A stretch of DNA of 47,723 nucleotides, taken from a virus. Position 1 is the first letter of the stretch. Every line of letters starts with the position of its first letter. Below are positions 35,172 to 43,497 of the stretch, one piece after another. A program made the position numbers and the translations under genes. The DNA lies in the IMG/VR virus record IMGVR_UViG_3300025695_000021, positions 1-47,723 of that record. One strand, 5' to 3'. The notes under the pieces are model-generated. The model was not told the origin of the DNA and did not search any database. It saw only the letters and a program-made list of their open reading frames with translations.

Positions 35172-35195
35172 ACTTATATATATGAATATATAAGT
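35172..35195. repeat. 10-bp perfect inverted repeat before 35204 gene
   Basis: ACTTATATAT, 4 nt (ATGA), ATATATAAGT; it ends 8 nt before ATG 35204. It could be an operator, a promoter of the type seen at 26662, or a hairpin limiting translation. The same 10-mer is in direct repeat at 26662-26681. Confidence 0.5.
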
Positions 35196-35203
35196 TACAA
35201 AAT

Positions 35204-35875
35204 ATGGCTGAGAAGAAATTCAATAAAAAATATATGCACCCAACTCGTAGGAAGTTGGTAAATATGATTCAAACTGGAGAATATCAAAAAGATACTCAAG
35301 TTTCACTATCTGGTATTAAAGAAACTACCAAACGAAATATTGGTGATATTTGGGAAGAAGATGGTATTGTTTACGAACAAAAATCATATGGTAAGGTAAA
35401 ACAATCTAAATTATCAAACGAACTTTCTAAAGTTAGAAAGTATTTAGAAGAACAATCTAAGTGTAAAGCAGATGATTGTGAAACCAATAACTATTCAAGA
35501 GCAGATAAAAAGTTAATAAGTAAAACTACATTTTGTGGAGTTTGTTTAGCTAAAAAAGAACAACAAATTAAATTAGATGGGTTATGGGAAGCATATGAAG
35601 AATATAAGATATATTCTAATATGGCTGCATATGGCACTGATACAATGGAAAAGTGGAATCAAGCATTACATGAAGTTTCCAATATTCACGAATACATCAA
35701 CGATGATGGTTCGGTTGAGAAGTGGGCATCTAATGAAGATGTACAAACACTAAGAACTCAGATTGAAACCGATATCGAAAATGGTAAAAAGGAACTTACT
35801 GAAGTTATAGAAAAAAGAAATACAGCCTACATGAAATTAAAACCTATGAACTATGAATTGGTTAAAGAAATTTGA
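35204..35875 (+). CDS. Hypothetical protein upstream of terminase (223 aa)
   Basis: Unknown function. It is a basic, helical N-terminus (KKYMHPTRRKLVNMIQTGEY) followed by a segment resembling a short DNA-interacting region (SLSGIKETTKRNIGDIWEED), two Cys pairs that could bind zinc (CKADDC near 87-92; FCGVC near 110-114), and a long helical C-terminal half. A small terminase subunit is one possibility from position just before gp17, but the fit is weak and no gp16-like motif is evident. It overlaps the next gene by 23 nt, so the two are translated together. Confidence 0.6.
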   Translation: MAEKKFNKKYMHPTRRKLVNMIQTGEYQKDTQVSLSGIKETTKRNIGDIWEEDGIVYEQKSYGKVKQSKLSNELSKVRKYLEEQSKCKADDCETNNYSRADKKLISKTTFCGVCLAKKEQQIKLDGLWEAYEEYKIYSNMAAYGTDTMEKWNQALHEVSNIHEYINDDGSVEKWASNEDVQTLRTQIETDIENGKKELTEVIEKRNTAYMKLKPMNYELVKEI

Positions 35876-36539
35876 TTTAAAGACTATAATGATAATGATA
35901 CTATGTGTGGTATTGTTATTTAGAAGTTGTGGTGGTGGTGAAGAAGAAGAAAAAGAAATAATAAACGTAGATGGTAAAGATTACGAACTGTTAGAACAAA
36001 AAACAGATACCATATATGTAGAAAAGGAAGTTAAAGTAACAAAGTATGTACCAAAGTACATTACAAAAGAAATAATTAAGGAAGTAGAGATACCAATAGA
36101 TGTAGATTCACTTGCAATTATTAAGGATTACTTTTCAAAGATAACAGTTAAAGATACATTAAATTTAACATACGATTTTCCAAATGTAGTTACCGATTCA
36201 TTAGGTAACAAACCAAGTGGAGATTTAGGATTTGGTATTCTAACTGATGTCATTTCACAAAACTCAATTGAATCTAGAGAAATAGATTGGTTCTTTAAAA
36301 TTCCAACTGTTTATAATACAACGATTGTGAAAGAATTACCAAAGAATGAATTCTATTGGGGTATTAATGGTGGATTTAATAAATCTGATATTATTAGTAA
36401 TGTTGGTGGAGGATTAATCCTAAAAAGTAAAAAGAATAATTTATATCAATTAGGTTTAGGTATTCAGAATAATTCTAACACCTCACAGCTAGCACCATTT
36501 GTTAGTGCTGGTATGTATTGGAAGATAGGAAAAAAATAA
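35853..36539 (+). CDS. Membrane-anchored or lipoprotein-like protein (228 aa)
   Basis: One N-terminal hydrophobic segment after basic residues (WLKKFDLKTIMIMILCVVLL), then RSC at residue ~26 followed by GGGEEEEKE. This resembles a signal peptide with a relaxed lipobox and the acidic export signal used by surface lipoproteins of Bacteroidetes. A beta-rich, Lys/Val-rich middle follows (VEKEVKVTKYVPKYI), and the end has alternating strands (WGINGGFN; VGGGLIL; VSAGMYW) like an outer-membrane hairpin domain. Possible roles are spanin-like lysis protein or infected-cell surface protein. It lies between the 35204 gene and terminase. Family not named with certainty. Confidence 0.65.
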   Translation: MNWLKKFDLKTIMIMILCVVLLFRSCGGGEEEEKEIINVDGKDYELLEQKTDTIYVEKEVKVTKYVPKYITKEIIKEVEIPIDVDSLAIIKDYFSKITVKDTLNLTYDFPNVVTDSLGNKPSGDLGFGILTDVISQNSIESREIDWFFKIPTVYNTTIVKELPKNEFYWGINGGFNKSDIISNVGGGLILKSKKNNLYQLGLGIQNNSNTSQLAPFVSAGMYWKIGKK

Positions 36540-36546
36540 ATTTAGT

Positions 36547-38127
36547 TTGGCTAAAAAAGCATCATTAAAAGAAATAATCGCGGTAGAGTACAAACGTTGT
36601 GCATCTGACCCTATTTACTTCATGCGAAAGTATTGTATGATTCAACACCCTGTTAGGGGTAAGATACCGTTCCAATTATATCCATTTCAAGAAGAAACAT
36701 TAGTTGACTTCAAAGACCATAGATATAATATTATTCTCAAATCAAGACAAACTGGTATATCAACATTAACTGCAGGATTTTCTTTGTGGAAAATGCTATT
36801 CAATGATGATTTTAATTGTTTGGTAATTGCAACAAAACAAGAAGTAGCAAAAAACTTAGTAACTAAGGTTAGGGTAATGAATCATTATCTTCCTTCTTGG
36901 TTAAAACTAACAACAGTTGAAGATAACAAACTATCTTTAAGATATTCAAATGGTTCTCAGATTAAAGCAACTTCAGCCGCTGGTGATGCTGGTCGTTCTG
37001 AAGCACTATCCCTTTTGGTATTTGATGAAGCTGCATTTATTGATAAGATTGAAGAAATATGGATATCTGCTCAATCTACATTATCTACGGGTGGAAATGC
37101 AATCATTTTGTCTACTCCAAATGGTGTAGGTAATTTCTTTCATAAAACTTGGGTAGGTTCTGAAGATGGTACAAATGGATTTAATAATATTAGATTACAT
37201 TGGAGTGTACATCCAGAAAGAGACCAAAGTTGGAGAGATGAACAAGGTGTTTTATTAGGACCAAAGGGTGCAGCGCAGGAATGTGATTGTGATTTTGTTT
37301 CTTCTGGTGATTCAGTTATTGACCCACAAATACTTCAATTCTATAAAGAGACCTATGTACAAGAACCACTTGAAAAGGGTGGCTTTGATGGAAACTTATG
37401 GAAATGGCAATTTCCTGATTATACAAAAACTTATATAGTTGTAGCAGATGTTGCTCGTGGTGATTCTTCGGATTACTCTGCTGCTCATGTTATAGATGTT
37501 GATGCATCTGAACAAGTAGCTGAATATAGAGGTAAGTTGGATACCAAGGATTTTGGTAATTTCTTAGTATCTCTATCAACTGAATATAACAATGCTTTGT
37601 TGGTTATTGAAAATGCAAATATCGGTTGGGCAACTATTCAACAAGTGATTGATAGAAATTATGGTAATCTTTATTATATGAGTAAGGATTTAAAGTATGT
37701 AGATATCGAACATCAGCACTCAAATAGATATAGGTCACAGGATAAAAGTATGGTGGCAGGATTCTCAACTACTTCTAGAACAAGACCTTTGATTATTTCT
37801 AAGTTAGAAGAATATGTTAGAGAAAAATCAATCACAATACGTTCAGTACGAACTATTGATGAATTATTTACATTTATATGGATGAATGGTAGAGCTGAAG
37901 CTATGAGGGGTTATAATGATGATTTGACTATGAGTCTTGCAATTGCACTTTGGGTAAGAGATACTGCTTTGAGATTAAGACAAGAAGGTATTGATTTAAC
38001 AAAAAAGTCAATAGATGGTATATCGTCACATACTTATAGTGGAATATATGGTGGTAGTGATGATAATGAGAATCCTTGGCAGATGAAAATCGGTGATGAA
38101 ATAGAGGATTTAAGTAAATGGTTATAA
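36547..38127 (+). CDS. terL: Terminase large subunit, T4 gp17-like (526 aa)
   Basis: DNA-packaging motor: ATPase and head-filling nuclease. The N-terminus matches the family (EYKRCASDPIYFMRKYCMIQ, HPVRGKIPFQLYPFQ). Walker A-like motif at ~64-73 (LKSRQTGIST), Walker B with D160/E161 (LLVFDEAAFID), and coupling region ILSTPNGVGNFFHK. The RNase-H-like nuclease has VVADVARGDSSDY with D301, LLVIENANIGW and the acidic pair in GYNDDLTMSLAIA. The start codon is TTG at 36547; the next ATG (residue 26) would cut conserved sequence, so TTG is preferred. It lies 7 nt after the preceding stop. Confidence 0.93.
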   Translation: MAKKASLKEIIAVEYKRCASDPIYFMRKYCMIQHPVRGKIPFQLYPFQEETLVDFKDHRYNIILKSRQTGISTLTAGFSLWKMLFNDDFNCLVIATKQEVAKNLVTKVRVMNHYLPSWLKLTTVEDNKLSLRYSNGSQIKATSAAGDAGRSEALSLLVFDEAAFIDKIEEIWISAQSTLSTGGNAIILSTPNGVGNFFHKTWVGSEDGTNGFNNIRLHWSVHPERDQSWRDEQGVLLGPKGAAQECDCDFVSSGDSVIDPQILQFYKETYVQEPLEKGGFDGNLWKWQFPDYTKTYIVVADVARGDSSDYSAAHVIDVDASEQVAEYRGKLDTKDFGNFLVSLSTEYNNALLVIENANIGWATIQQVIDRNYGNLYYMSKDLKYVDIEHQHSNRYRSQDKSMVAGFSTTSRTRPLIISKLEEYVREKSITIRSVRTIDELFTFIWMNGRAEAMRGYNDDLTMSLAIALWVRDTALRLRQEGIDLTKKSIDGISSHTYSGIYGGSDDNENPWQMKIGDEIEDLSKWL

Positions 38128-38138
38128 ATTAAAAGTTT

Positions 38139-38150
38139 TATATTTATATA
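38139..38150 (+). promoter_or_regulatory. Late-promoter-like motif upstream of 38177 gene
   Basis: TATATTTATATA followed by G, 26 nt before ATG 38177. It separates the terminase unit from the portal region. Confidence 0.55.
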
Positions 38151-38176
38151 GTATAGGTTAATTATAGGATTAATAA

Positions 38177-38584
38177 ATGGATAATTGCACAAAAGAACTT
38201 TATAGCGAATTTAAATTAGGATTGGATGAAAACATCGAAGAATATGATGTTGAAAACTATGATGACTTAAAGGAGTTTATTCACTTTCTAAAAAATATGA
38301 AAGAGGATATTAACGAAGCCGAATATCAAGGTAGAAAAGTTAAACTTGGAAAACCAACTAGAGGTGATGTTAAGAAATTTAAAGTGTATGTAAAGAATCC
38401 AAAGGGAAATGTTGTAAAGGTAAACTTCGGACATGGTGGGACATCTGCTAAGAAAGCAGGTGAAAAAACAATGCAGATTCAGAAAGATATCCCATCTAGG
38501 AGAAAGGCTTTTAGAGCTAGGCACAATTGTGATACACCAGGACCAAGACACAAGGCTAGGTATTGGAGTTGTAAAGCATGGTAA
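38177..38584 (+). CDS. Small conserved protein with basic C-terminal domain, candidate internal head protein (135 aa)
   Basis: The C-terminal ~88 residues match a family I recognise from many marine phages, function unknown: EAEYQGRKVKLGKP, KFKVYVKNPKGNVVKVNFG and FRARHNCDTPGPRHKARYW. It is strongly basic with two or three conserved Cys. The N-terminal 47 residues are acidic and helical and end in DINE before AEYQ, a good match to a T4-type prohead protease site (I-x-E then Ala). Removal would leave a compact basic protein, like T4 internal head proteins. This processing is inferred. It lies between terminase and portal with its own late-type motif. Confidence 0.72.
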   Translation: MDNCTKELYSEFKLGLDENIEEYDVENYDDLKEFIHFLKNMKEDINEAEYQGRKVKLGKPTRGDVKKFKVYVKNPKGNVVKVNFGHGGTSAKKAGEKTMQIQKDIPSRRKAFRARHNCDTPGPRHKARYWSCKAW

Positions 38585-38589
38585 TAAAA

Positions 38590-38621
38590 TTAGGATATAT
38601 CAAATTTTTTTTGTATCTTAG
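38590..38621 (+). promoter_or_regulatory. Imperfect Bacteroidetes-type promoter before portal gene
   Basis: TTAG at 38590-38593, exactly 20 nt, then TATCTTAG at 38614-38621, 27 nt before ATG 38649. Each box has one mismatch to TTTG/TAnnTTTG, but the spacing equals the other three sites. Confidence 0.45.
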
Positions 38622-38648
38622 TTAGATTATAACATAAAGAAAGTATAA

Positions 38649-40394
38649 ATGGCAGAACAACAAAATAGTTCATTTTTTGGTAGATTGACAAAACTCTTTT
38701 CTACTCAAGCAATCGTAACGGTTGATAAAGACGGAAAAAGAAAAGTAGTTGATACCGATGATAGACAGCAAGGTACAACTAATCTTATGAATTTAAGAGA
38801 TAGGTACACAAAACTACAAAGGTCTTTTGCATCAGATAATATGGCAGCTCAGTCAATGGCTTACCATCAAGTTCGTAGAGAACTATTCAGAGATTATGAT
38901 GCAATGGATAATGACCCAATTATCTCCTCTGCATTAGATATCTATGCAGATGAATCAACATTAAAAAATGAATTTGGAGATGTTGTACAAATCAAATCAA
39001 AAAACGAAAAAGTAAAAGAGATATTAGAGAACTTATTCTATGATGTTCTTAATATAGAATTTAACCTATGGTCTTGGACAAGAAATATGGTTAAGTATGG
39101 AGATTTCTTTCTACTACAAGAAATACAAGAGGGTGTTGGTATTATTAATGTAAGACCTCTTCCAGTTTATGATACTGAAAGATTAGAAAATACTAATCCA
39201 AACAACGCTAACTATGTTAAGTTTAATGTAAACAATGACCCAAATGGTAAAGGTGAATACGAGAACTACGAAATAGTACATTTCAGATTATTATCAGACA
39301 CAAACTTCCTTCCTTATGGTAAGGCAATGATTGAGAATGGTAGAAGAATTTGGAAACAAGTTTCTCTTATGGAAGATGCTATGTTAATCCATAGAATTAT
39401 GAGAGCACCAGATAAAAGAGTTTTCAAAATTGATATTGGTAATATTCCTCCTCAAGAGGTTGATAACTACATGCAGAAGATTATAGGTAGAATGAAGAAA
39501 ACTCCATTCGTAGATAAAAGAACTGGAGATTACAACTTAAAATATAATATCCAAAACCTAACTGAAGATTTCTTTTTACCTGTTAGGGGTGGTGATAGTG
39601 GAACTCAAATAGATTCATTAGGTGGTTTAGAATATACTGCAATTGATGATATTGATTACTTAAAGAATAAAATGTTTGCAGCTCTAAAGATTCCAAAAGC
39701 ATATTTGGGATACGATGAGAATGTAAATGGTAAAGCAACTCTTGCTGCAGAAGATGTGAGATTTGCAAGAACAATAGAAAGAATACAAAGAACTTTAGTA
39801 TCAGAATTAACTAAGTTGGCAGTAACACATTTAGCTGCACAAGGTTTAGAAGGAACTGAAATGGTTGATTTTGAATTAAACTTAGTTAATCCATCTACTA
39901 TATATGAACAAGAAAAGGTAAATCTTTGGTCTGAGAAAGTTAGATTAGTTTCTGATATATCTGCACTAAATATGGTATCTAAAGATTGGGCATACAAAAA
40001 TATATTTAACTTTAGTGATGATGAAGTTGATTTCCAAAAGGTTCAACTTATTAATGACCTTAAAGATAGGTTCAGATATCGTTCAATTGAGGATGAGGGT
40101 AATGACCCAGCAATGGAATCAGAACCAACTGATGTGGAAGATGAATTAGAAGAATTAAAAACTGAGTTAAAGAACAAAGGTGGTAGACCCAGAGAGGGAA
40201 ACACTTATGGAAAGGATAAACATCCACTTGGGAGAGACCCACTTGGTAAAAAAGAAAATCAAAAGGCACTGAAAAAAACAGAGTCTACAATTAAAAAAGT
40301 TGCTAAAGAATATGTTAATGGGGTTTCGGCAAAACGAAAGTTAATAGGTGAAAATGGAGACTTTTTAGATGACACTAATTTGATTGATGAATAA
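38649..40394 (+). CDS. 20: Portal vertex protein, T4 gp20-like (581 aa)
   Basis: Forms the dodecameric ring at the unique head vertex through which DNA passes; it also nucleates prohead assembly and binds terminase. Family features include YDAMDNDPIISSALDIYADE, LWSWTRNMVKYGDFFLLQE, EIVHFRLLSDTNFLPYGKA, and MFAALKIPKAYLGYDENVN with GKATLAAEDVRFARTIERIQ. The length of 581 aa compares with 524 in T4. The C-terminal ~90 residues are charged and low-complexity (GGRPREGNTYGKDKHPLGRD) and seem poorly conserved. The gene lies in the usual T4 order relative to terminase and protease, with a gene inserted between. Confidence 0.92.
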   Translation: MAEQQNSSFFGRLTKLFSTQAIVTVDKDGKRKVVDTDDRQQGTTNLMNLRDRYTKLQRSFASDNMAAQSMAYHQVRRELFRDYDAMDNDPIISSALDIYADESTLKNEFGDVVQIKSKNEKVKEILENLFYDVLNIEFNLWSWTRNMVKYGDFFLLQEIQEGVGIINVRPLPVYDTERLENTNPNNANYVKFNVNNDPNGKGEYENYEIVHFRLLSDTNFLPYGKAMIENGRRIWKQVSLMEDAMLIHRIMRAPDKRVFKIDIGNIPPQEVDNYMQKIIGRMKKTPFVDKRTGDYNLKYNIQNLTEDFFLPVRGGDSGTQIDSLGGLEYTAIDDIDYLKNKMFAALKIPKAYLGYDENVNGKATLAAEDVRFARTIERIQRTLVSELTKLAVTHLAAQGLEGTEMVDFELNLVNPSTIYEQEKVNLWSEKVRLVSDISALNMVSKDWAYKNIFNFSDDEVDFQKVQLINDLKDRFRYRSIEDEGNDPAMESEPTDVEDELEELKTELKNKGGRPREGNTYGKDKHPLGRDPLGKKENQKALKKTESTIKKVAKEYVNGVSAKRKLIGENGDFLDDTNLIDE

Positions 40395-40418
40395 AAATTT
40401 AGGAAATCAAAATAAAGT

Positions 40419-40430
40419 TATATTTATATA
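40419..40430 (+). promoter_or_regulatory. Late-promoter-like motif upstream of 40479 gene
   Basis: TATATTTATATA, 48 nt before ATG 40479; heads the small-gene and protease unit. Confidence 0.55.
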
Positions 40431-40478
40431 CGATGTATAGTATTGTGTATTGATATATTATTATAGGATAAAAACATA

Positions 40479-41342
40479 ATGAAGAGGGTAAAACATTCAA
40501 AATTTAAGAACACAGGTATTATTTTCGAACTTCTCGTAAGACAAATTACGTTAGAGGTTCTAAATGGAGATACTACTGAGAAGGCTAAAAAAATCGTTAG
40601 TGAGTTTTTTAGTCCAAAAACCGAGTTAAATAAAGAGCTAAGATTATACGAACTTCTTATGAAGGAAAAGTATAATTCTGAATCAAGAGCTGAGAAGTTC
40701 ATAGATACAGTTAACGAAGCTCATAATCGTATTGACCAAAAGCAATTACATAAGGAGAAATATACTTTAATTAAAAAGATTAACGAATCATTTAATATGG
40801 ATGATTTCTTATCTTCTCCTATTTCTAATTATCGCTTATTAGCATCTATCTATAAGATTTTTGAATCTAAAAAGATGGATAATTACGATATTAAGGATGT
40901 ATTCAATTCAAAGATTACACTTATTGAAAGTATTACATCTAAACCAGCTACCAAATCTATAAACAAAAAAGATAAGTTAGTTGAAAATTATAAAAAGCAA
41001 GATAAAGATTTAAGATTACTTACTTATAAGATATTAGTAGAAACATTTAATAAAAAATATTCTAACCTAAATAATGACCAAAAGTTATTGTTAAAAGAAT
41101 ATATTAATAATTTAAGTAATACAACTGGTTTTAAATCGTATGTGGAAAAATCAATCCCATCTATTATAAAAGAATTAAAATCAATTAAATCTAAAATAAA
41201 AGATAAAGTAACTCAAATTAAATTAGCAGAAACTATCTCAGTACTATCTAAAACTAAGATTGGTAAGAATGTTTCTGATAATCATGTTTCATCAATAATG
41301 ATGTCATATGAACTAATAAAAGAATTGAAGGTCAAAATATGA
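40479..41342 (+). CDS. Conserved head-module protein between portal and protease (287 aa)
   Basis: Function unknown. The N-terminus (HSKFKNTGIIFELLVRQIT, then ELRLYELLMK) is a pattern I recall from proteins lying between portal and prohead protease genes in marine T4-like phages. The protein is nearly all helical and Lys-rich, without membrane segment or catalytic motif. It could be a prohead core or assembly protein, filling the place of T4 gp67/gp68, but no sequence similarity to those is evident. It overlaps the following gene by ATGA. Confidence 0.72.
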   Translation: MKRVKHSKFKNTGIIFELLVRQITLEVLNGDTTEKAKKIVSEFFSPKTELNKELRLYELLMKEKYNSESRAEKFIDTVNEAHNRIDQKQLHKEKYTLIKKINESFNMDDFLSSPISNYRLLASIYKIFESKKMDNYDIKDVFNSKITLIESITSKPATKSINKKDKLVENYKKQDKDLRLLTYKILVETFNKKYSNLNNDQKLLLKEYINNLSNTTGFKSYVEKSIPSIIKELKSIKSKIKDKVTQIKLAETISVLSKTKIGKNVSDNHVSSIMMSYELIKELKVKI

Positions 41343-41782
41343 GTTTAAAAAAATTGGTAGAAGATTTAATTGCTGAAATTGAGCAAGATGAATTATCGGT
41401 AGACGAAATGAGTACTACTGGTAACGTTGCTGGGTATAATACTCCCAACGCGTTTAAAGATACCGATGGTACTGATGAAGATGATGAACCAGAAGATAAA
41501 GTTGTTGATAGAATCAACAAATCTACTGGTTACGAAAGGGTTAGTGAAAATAGGTGGTTAGAATTAAAAAAAGATGAATCTTCTCCAAAACAAAAAATTG
41601 GTAGAGGAATTTCTCAAGTTAATAAGCAACTTTCTGAAATCGAAACATTCCTTAGATGGTATGGTAAGATTAAAAAAGAAGGTGATTTAGATTCAAACCA
41701 ATATTGGAAAAGAACACAAAAGAATTTGTTTAGAATTAGAGAAAGACTAAACAACATTGTAACATCCATAAGTAAATTATAA
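41339..41782 (+). CDS. Conserved small head-module protein (147 aa)
   Basis: Function unknown. It has an N-terminal amphipathic acidic helix (LKKLVEDLIAEIEQDEL), then a motif seen repeatedly in marine phage structural-region proteins (TTGNVAGYNTPNAF), an acidic linker (TDGTDEDDEPEDK) and a helical C-terminus (QVNKQLSEIETFLRWYGKI; RIRERLNNIVTSI). The short N-terminal helix resembles those of other genes in this cluster and may target the protein to the prohead core. It overlaps the upstream gene by ATGA. Confidence 0.7.
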   Translation: MSLKKLVEDLIAEIEQDELSVDEMSTTGNVAGYNTPNAFKDTDGTDEDDEPEDKVVDRINKSTGYERVSENRWLELKKDESSPKQKIGRGISQVNKQLSEIETFLRWYGKIKKEGDLDSNQYWKRTQKNLFRIRERLNNIVTSISKL

Positions 41783-41796
41783 TCAGAAATTAAACT

Positions 41797-42345
41797 ATGA
41801 GTATTACTAAAGACACTATAAAAGAAACAATCAAAACAATAATGGCCGAAGAAGGTGATTATAAAGCATTCTTTAAAAAAGCATTAGAAAAAGCTGGAAA
41901 AGATATTCCATCAATGTCTGATGAAGAAAAGAAAGAGTTTTTTAATAAGATTGATGCTGCTTGGGATGGTAAGGGTGAAAAGAACGAAGGTAATGCCTTT
42001 GGTGCTGCTGTTACTAAAGCTAAGAAAGATGGTGATGATGAATTTGAAGTAGGTGGTAAAACTTATAAAGTAGAAGAATCTCATTCCGATTGTGGATGTG
42101 GATGTGGTGGAGTAACTGAAGGTGGTTGTTCAACTAATTTACCGATTGAACTTTCTGAAGAATTAACTTTTGAAATAAATACATTCTTAGAAAGACCTGT
42201 ATTATCAAAAAATAACAATAAGATTACAGTTGAAAATTCTGAATTAAGTAATCTAATTCCTACATTAGTTAACAACGAAATTCACAAAAGATTATCATCT
42301 GGTGTGAAAAAGGAATTTATTGAGTTATTAAAAAACTATAAATAA
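41797..42345 (+). CDS. Conserved head-module protein with Cys-rich turn (182 aa)
   Basis: Function unknown. It begins with an amphipathic helix (ITKDTIKETIKTIMAEEGDY), followed by FFKKALEKAGKDIPSMSD and a GAAVTKAKKDG segment, a Cys-rich turn (DCGCGCGGVTEGGC, residues ~104-117) that could bind a metal, and a helical C-terminus. It contains VTEGG, a weak match to the prohead-protease site. It lies 14 nt after the preceding gene and 10 nt before the protease gene, in the same unit. Confidence 0.68.
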   Translation: MSITKDTIKETIKTIMAEEGDYKAFFKKALEKAGKDIPSMSDEEKKEFFNKIDAAWDGKGEKNEGNAFGAAVTKAKKDGDDEFEVGGKTYKVEESHSDCGCGCGGVTEGGCSTNLPIELSEELTFEINTFLERPVLSKNNNKITVENSELSNLIPTLVNNEIHKRLSSGVKKEFIELLKNYK

Positions 42346-42355
42346 GGATACCATT

Positions 42356-42943
42356 ATGAAGAATCTATTAATAGAAACAAACTTATTTGAAGGAAGAGTG
42401 AATGAAGATTCATCTGGTAGAACTTTAGTTAAAGGAGTCCTTCAACGTTCAGGTGCAGAAAACCAAAATGGTAGAGTGTATCCAAGAGAAGTATTAGAAA
42501 GAGAAATTGATAAATACCAAACATTGGTTAAAGAAAGAAGAGCATTAGGTGAATTAGACCACCCTGATTCTTCGGTAATCAATTTAAAGAATGTATCTCA
42601 CAATATTAAAGAAGTACATTGGGAAGGTAATGATGTAATAGGTACAGTTGAAATCTTACCTACTCCATCTGGAAATATATTAAAAGAATTATTAAGAGCA
42701 GGAATCCTTTTAGGTATCTCATCAAGAGGTATGGGTTCTACTCAACCAATGAAAGATAACAAACTTTTAGTTGGTGAAGATTTTGAACTAATAGGTTGGG
42801 ACTTTGTTTCTAATCCATCTACACATGGTGCATTTATGACTCCAATGAACGAATCAGTAGTAAAGAATATTGGTACTGATGTTTGTGGTGATTTTTGTAA
42901 AGCACAAAACTTAATGAGAGAAATTATAACGGAACTAGCATAA
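42356..42943 (+). CDS. 21: Prohead core protease, T4 gp21-like (195 aa)
   Basis: Serine protease of the prohead that trims core and capsid proteins before DNA packaging. Family features: LVKGVLQRSGAENQNGRVYP, ALGELDHPDSSVINL with likely catalytic His H69, VIGTVEILPTPSGNIL, and GILLGISSRGMGS with likely catalytic Ser at S122 or S123. T4 gp21 is 212 aa. The short N-terminus includes NLFEGR, which fits self-cleavage after a LxE-type site. Its stop shares a base with the next ATG (TAATG). Confidence 0.9.
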   Translation: MKNLLIETNLFEGRVNEDSSGRTLVKGVLQRSGAENQNGRVYPREVLEREIDKYQTLVKERRALGELDHPDSSVINLKNVSHNIKEVHWEGNDVIGTVEILPTPSGNILKELLRAGILLGISSRGMGSTQPMKDNKLLVGEDFELIGWDFVSNPSTHGAFMTPMNESVVKNIGTDVCGDFCKAQNLMREIITELA

Positions 42944-43494
42944 TGAGTAAGAAAAACTTTGACATATACGATTACGTTCACAACAATAAATTTGAATTAA
43001 AGGTTGAGAGCAAAAAAGAAACTAATGTATTTAAAGGATATAATGATATTAGAAAAACTAACATTAACGAAGTAAAGATTGTTGATGGTAAGTTTTCATT
43101 ATCAGAATCTATTGAAGCTAATAAACCTCTAACGAATGAAGTTAAGAAACATTTCTTAGAAATTATCTCTACATACAAAACATTCCAAGAACAAATGAAT
43201 AGACAATCTGATATAGTTCAGACTGCCGAAACATTGGGAGGTATTGTAGATGCTGCAAAAACATTAACTCTAAATGAAGCTGATGATTGGTTTGATAAAG
43301 TAACTATCAAACGTAATATGAGTGAATTAGAGAAAATGGATAAATCATTCGAAAAGGTTGCAACTGAAGCTAAGGCTTTAGATGAAAGGTTACATGCACT
43401 ATATGAGGATATGGGAAATATCTTAGGAAGATATTACGAAATAGCTGAGTTAGATGAAGATACCATGAAACATCGTTTAGGTGATAAAAAATAA
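42943..43494 (+). CDS. Head-module helical protein, candidate core protein (183 aa)
   Basis: Function unknown; conserved in position, from memory, in marine T4-like phages next to the protease. Largely helical: residues ~60-90 (VKKHFLEIISTYKTFQEQM), then ETLGGIVDAAKTLTLNEADDW and a coiled-coil segment (LEKMDKSFEKVATEAKALDE), ending ILGRYYEIAELDED. TLNE before ADDW matches a prohead-protease site. No membrane segment. Coupled to the protease gene by TAATG. A prohead core role is plausible but inferred from context. Confidence 0.68.
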   Translation: MSKKNFDIYDYVHNNKFELKVESKKETNVFKGYNDIRKTNINEVKIVDGKFSLSESIEANKPLTNEVKKHFLEIISTYKTFQEQMNRQSDIVQTAETLGGIVDAAKTLTLNEADDWFDKVTIKRNMSELEKMDKSFEKVATEAKALDERLHALYEDMGNILGRYYEIAELDEDTMKHRLGDKK

Positions 43495-43497
43495 GAT

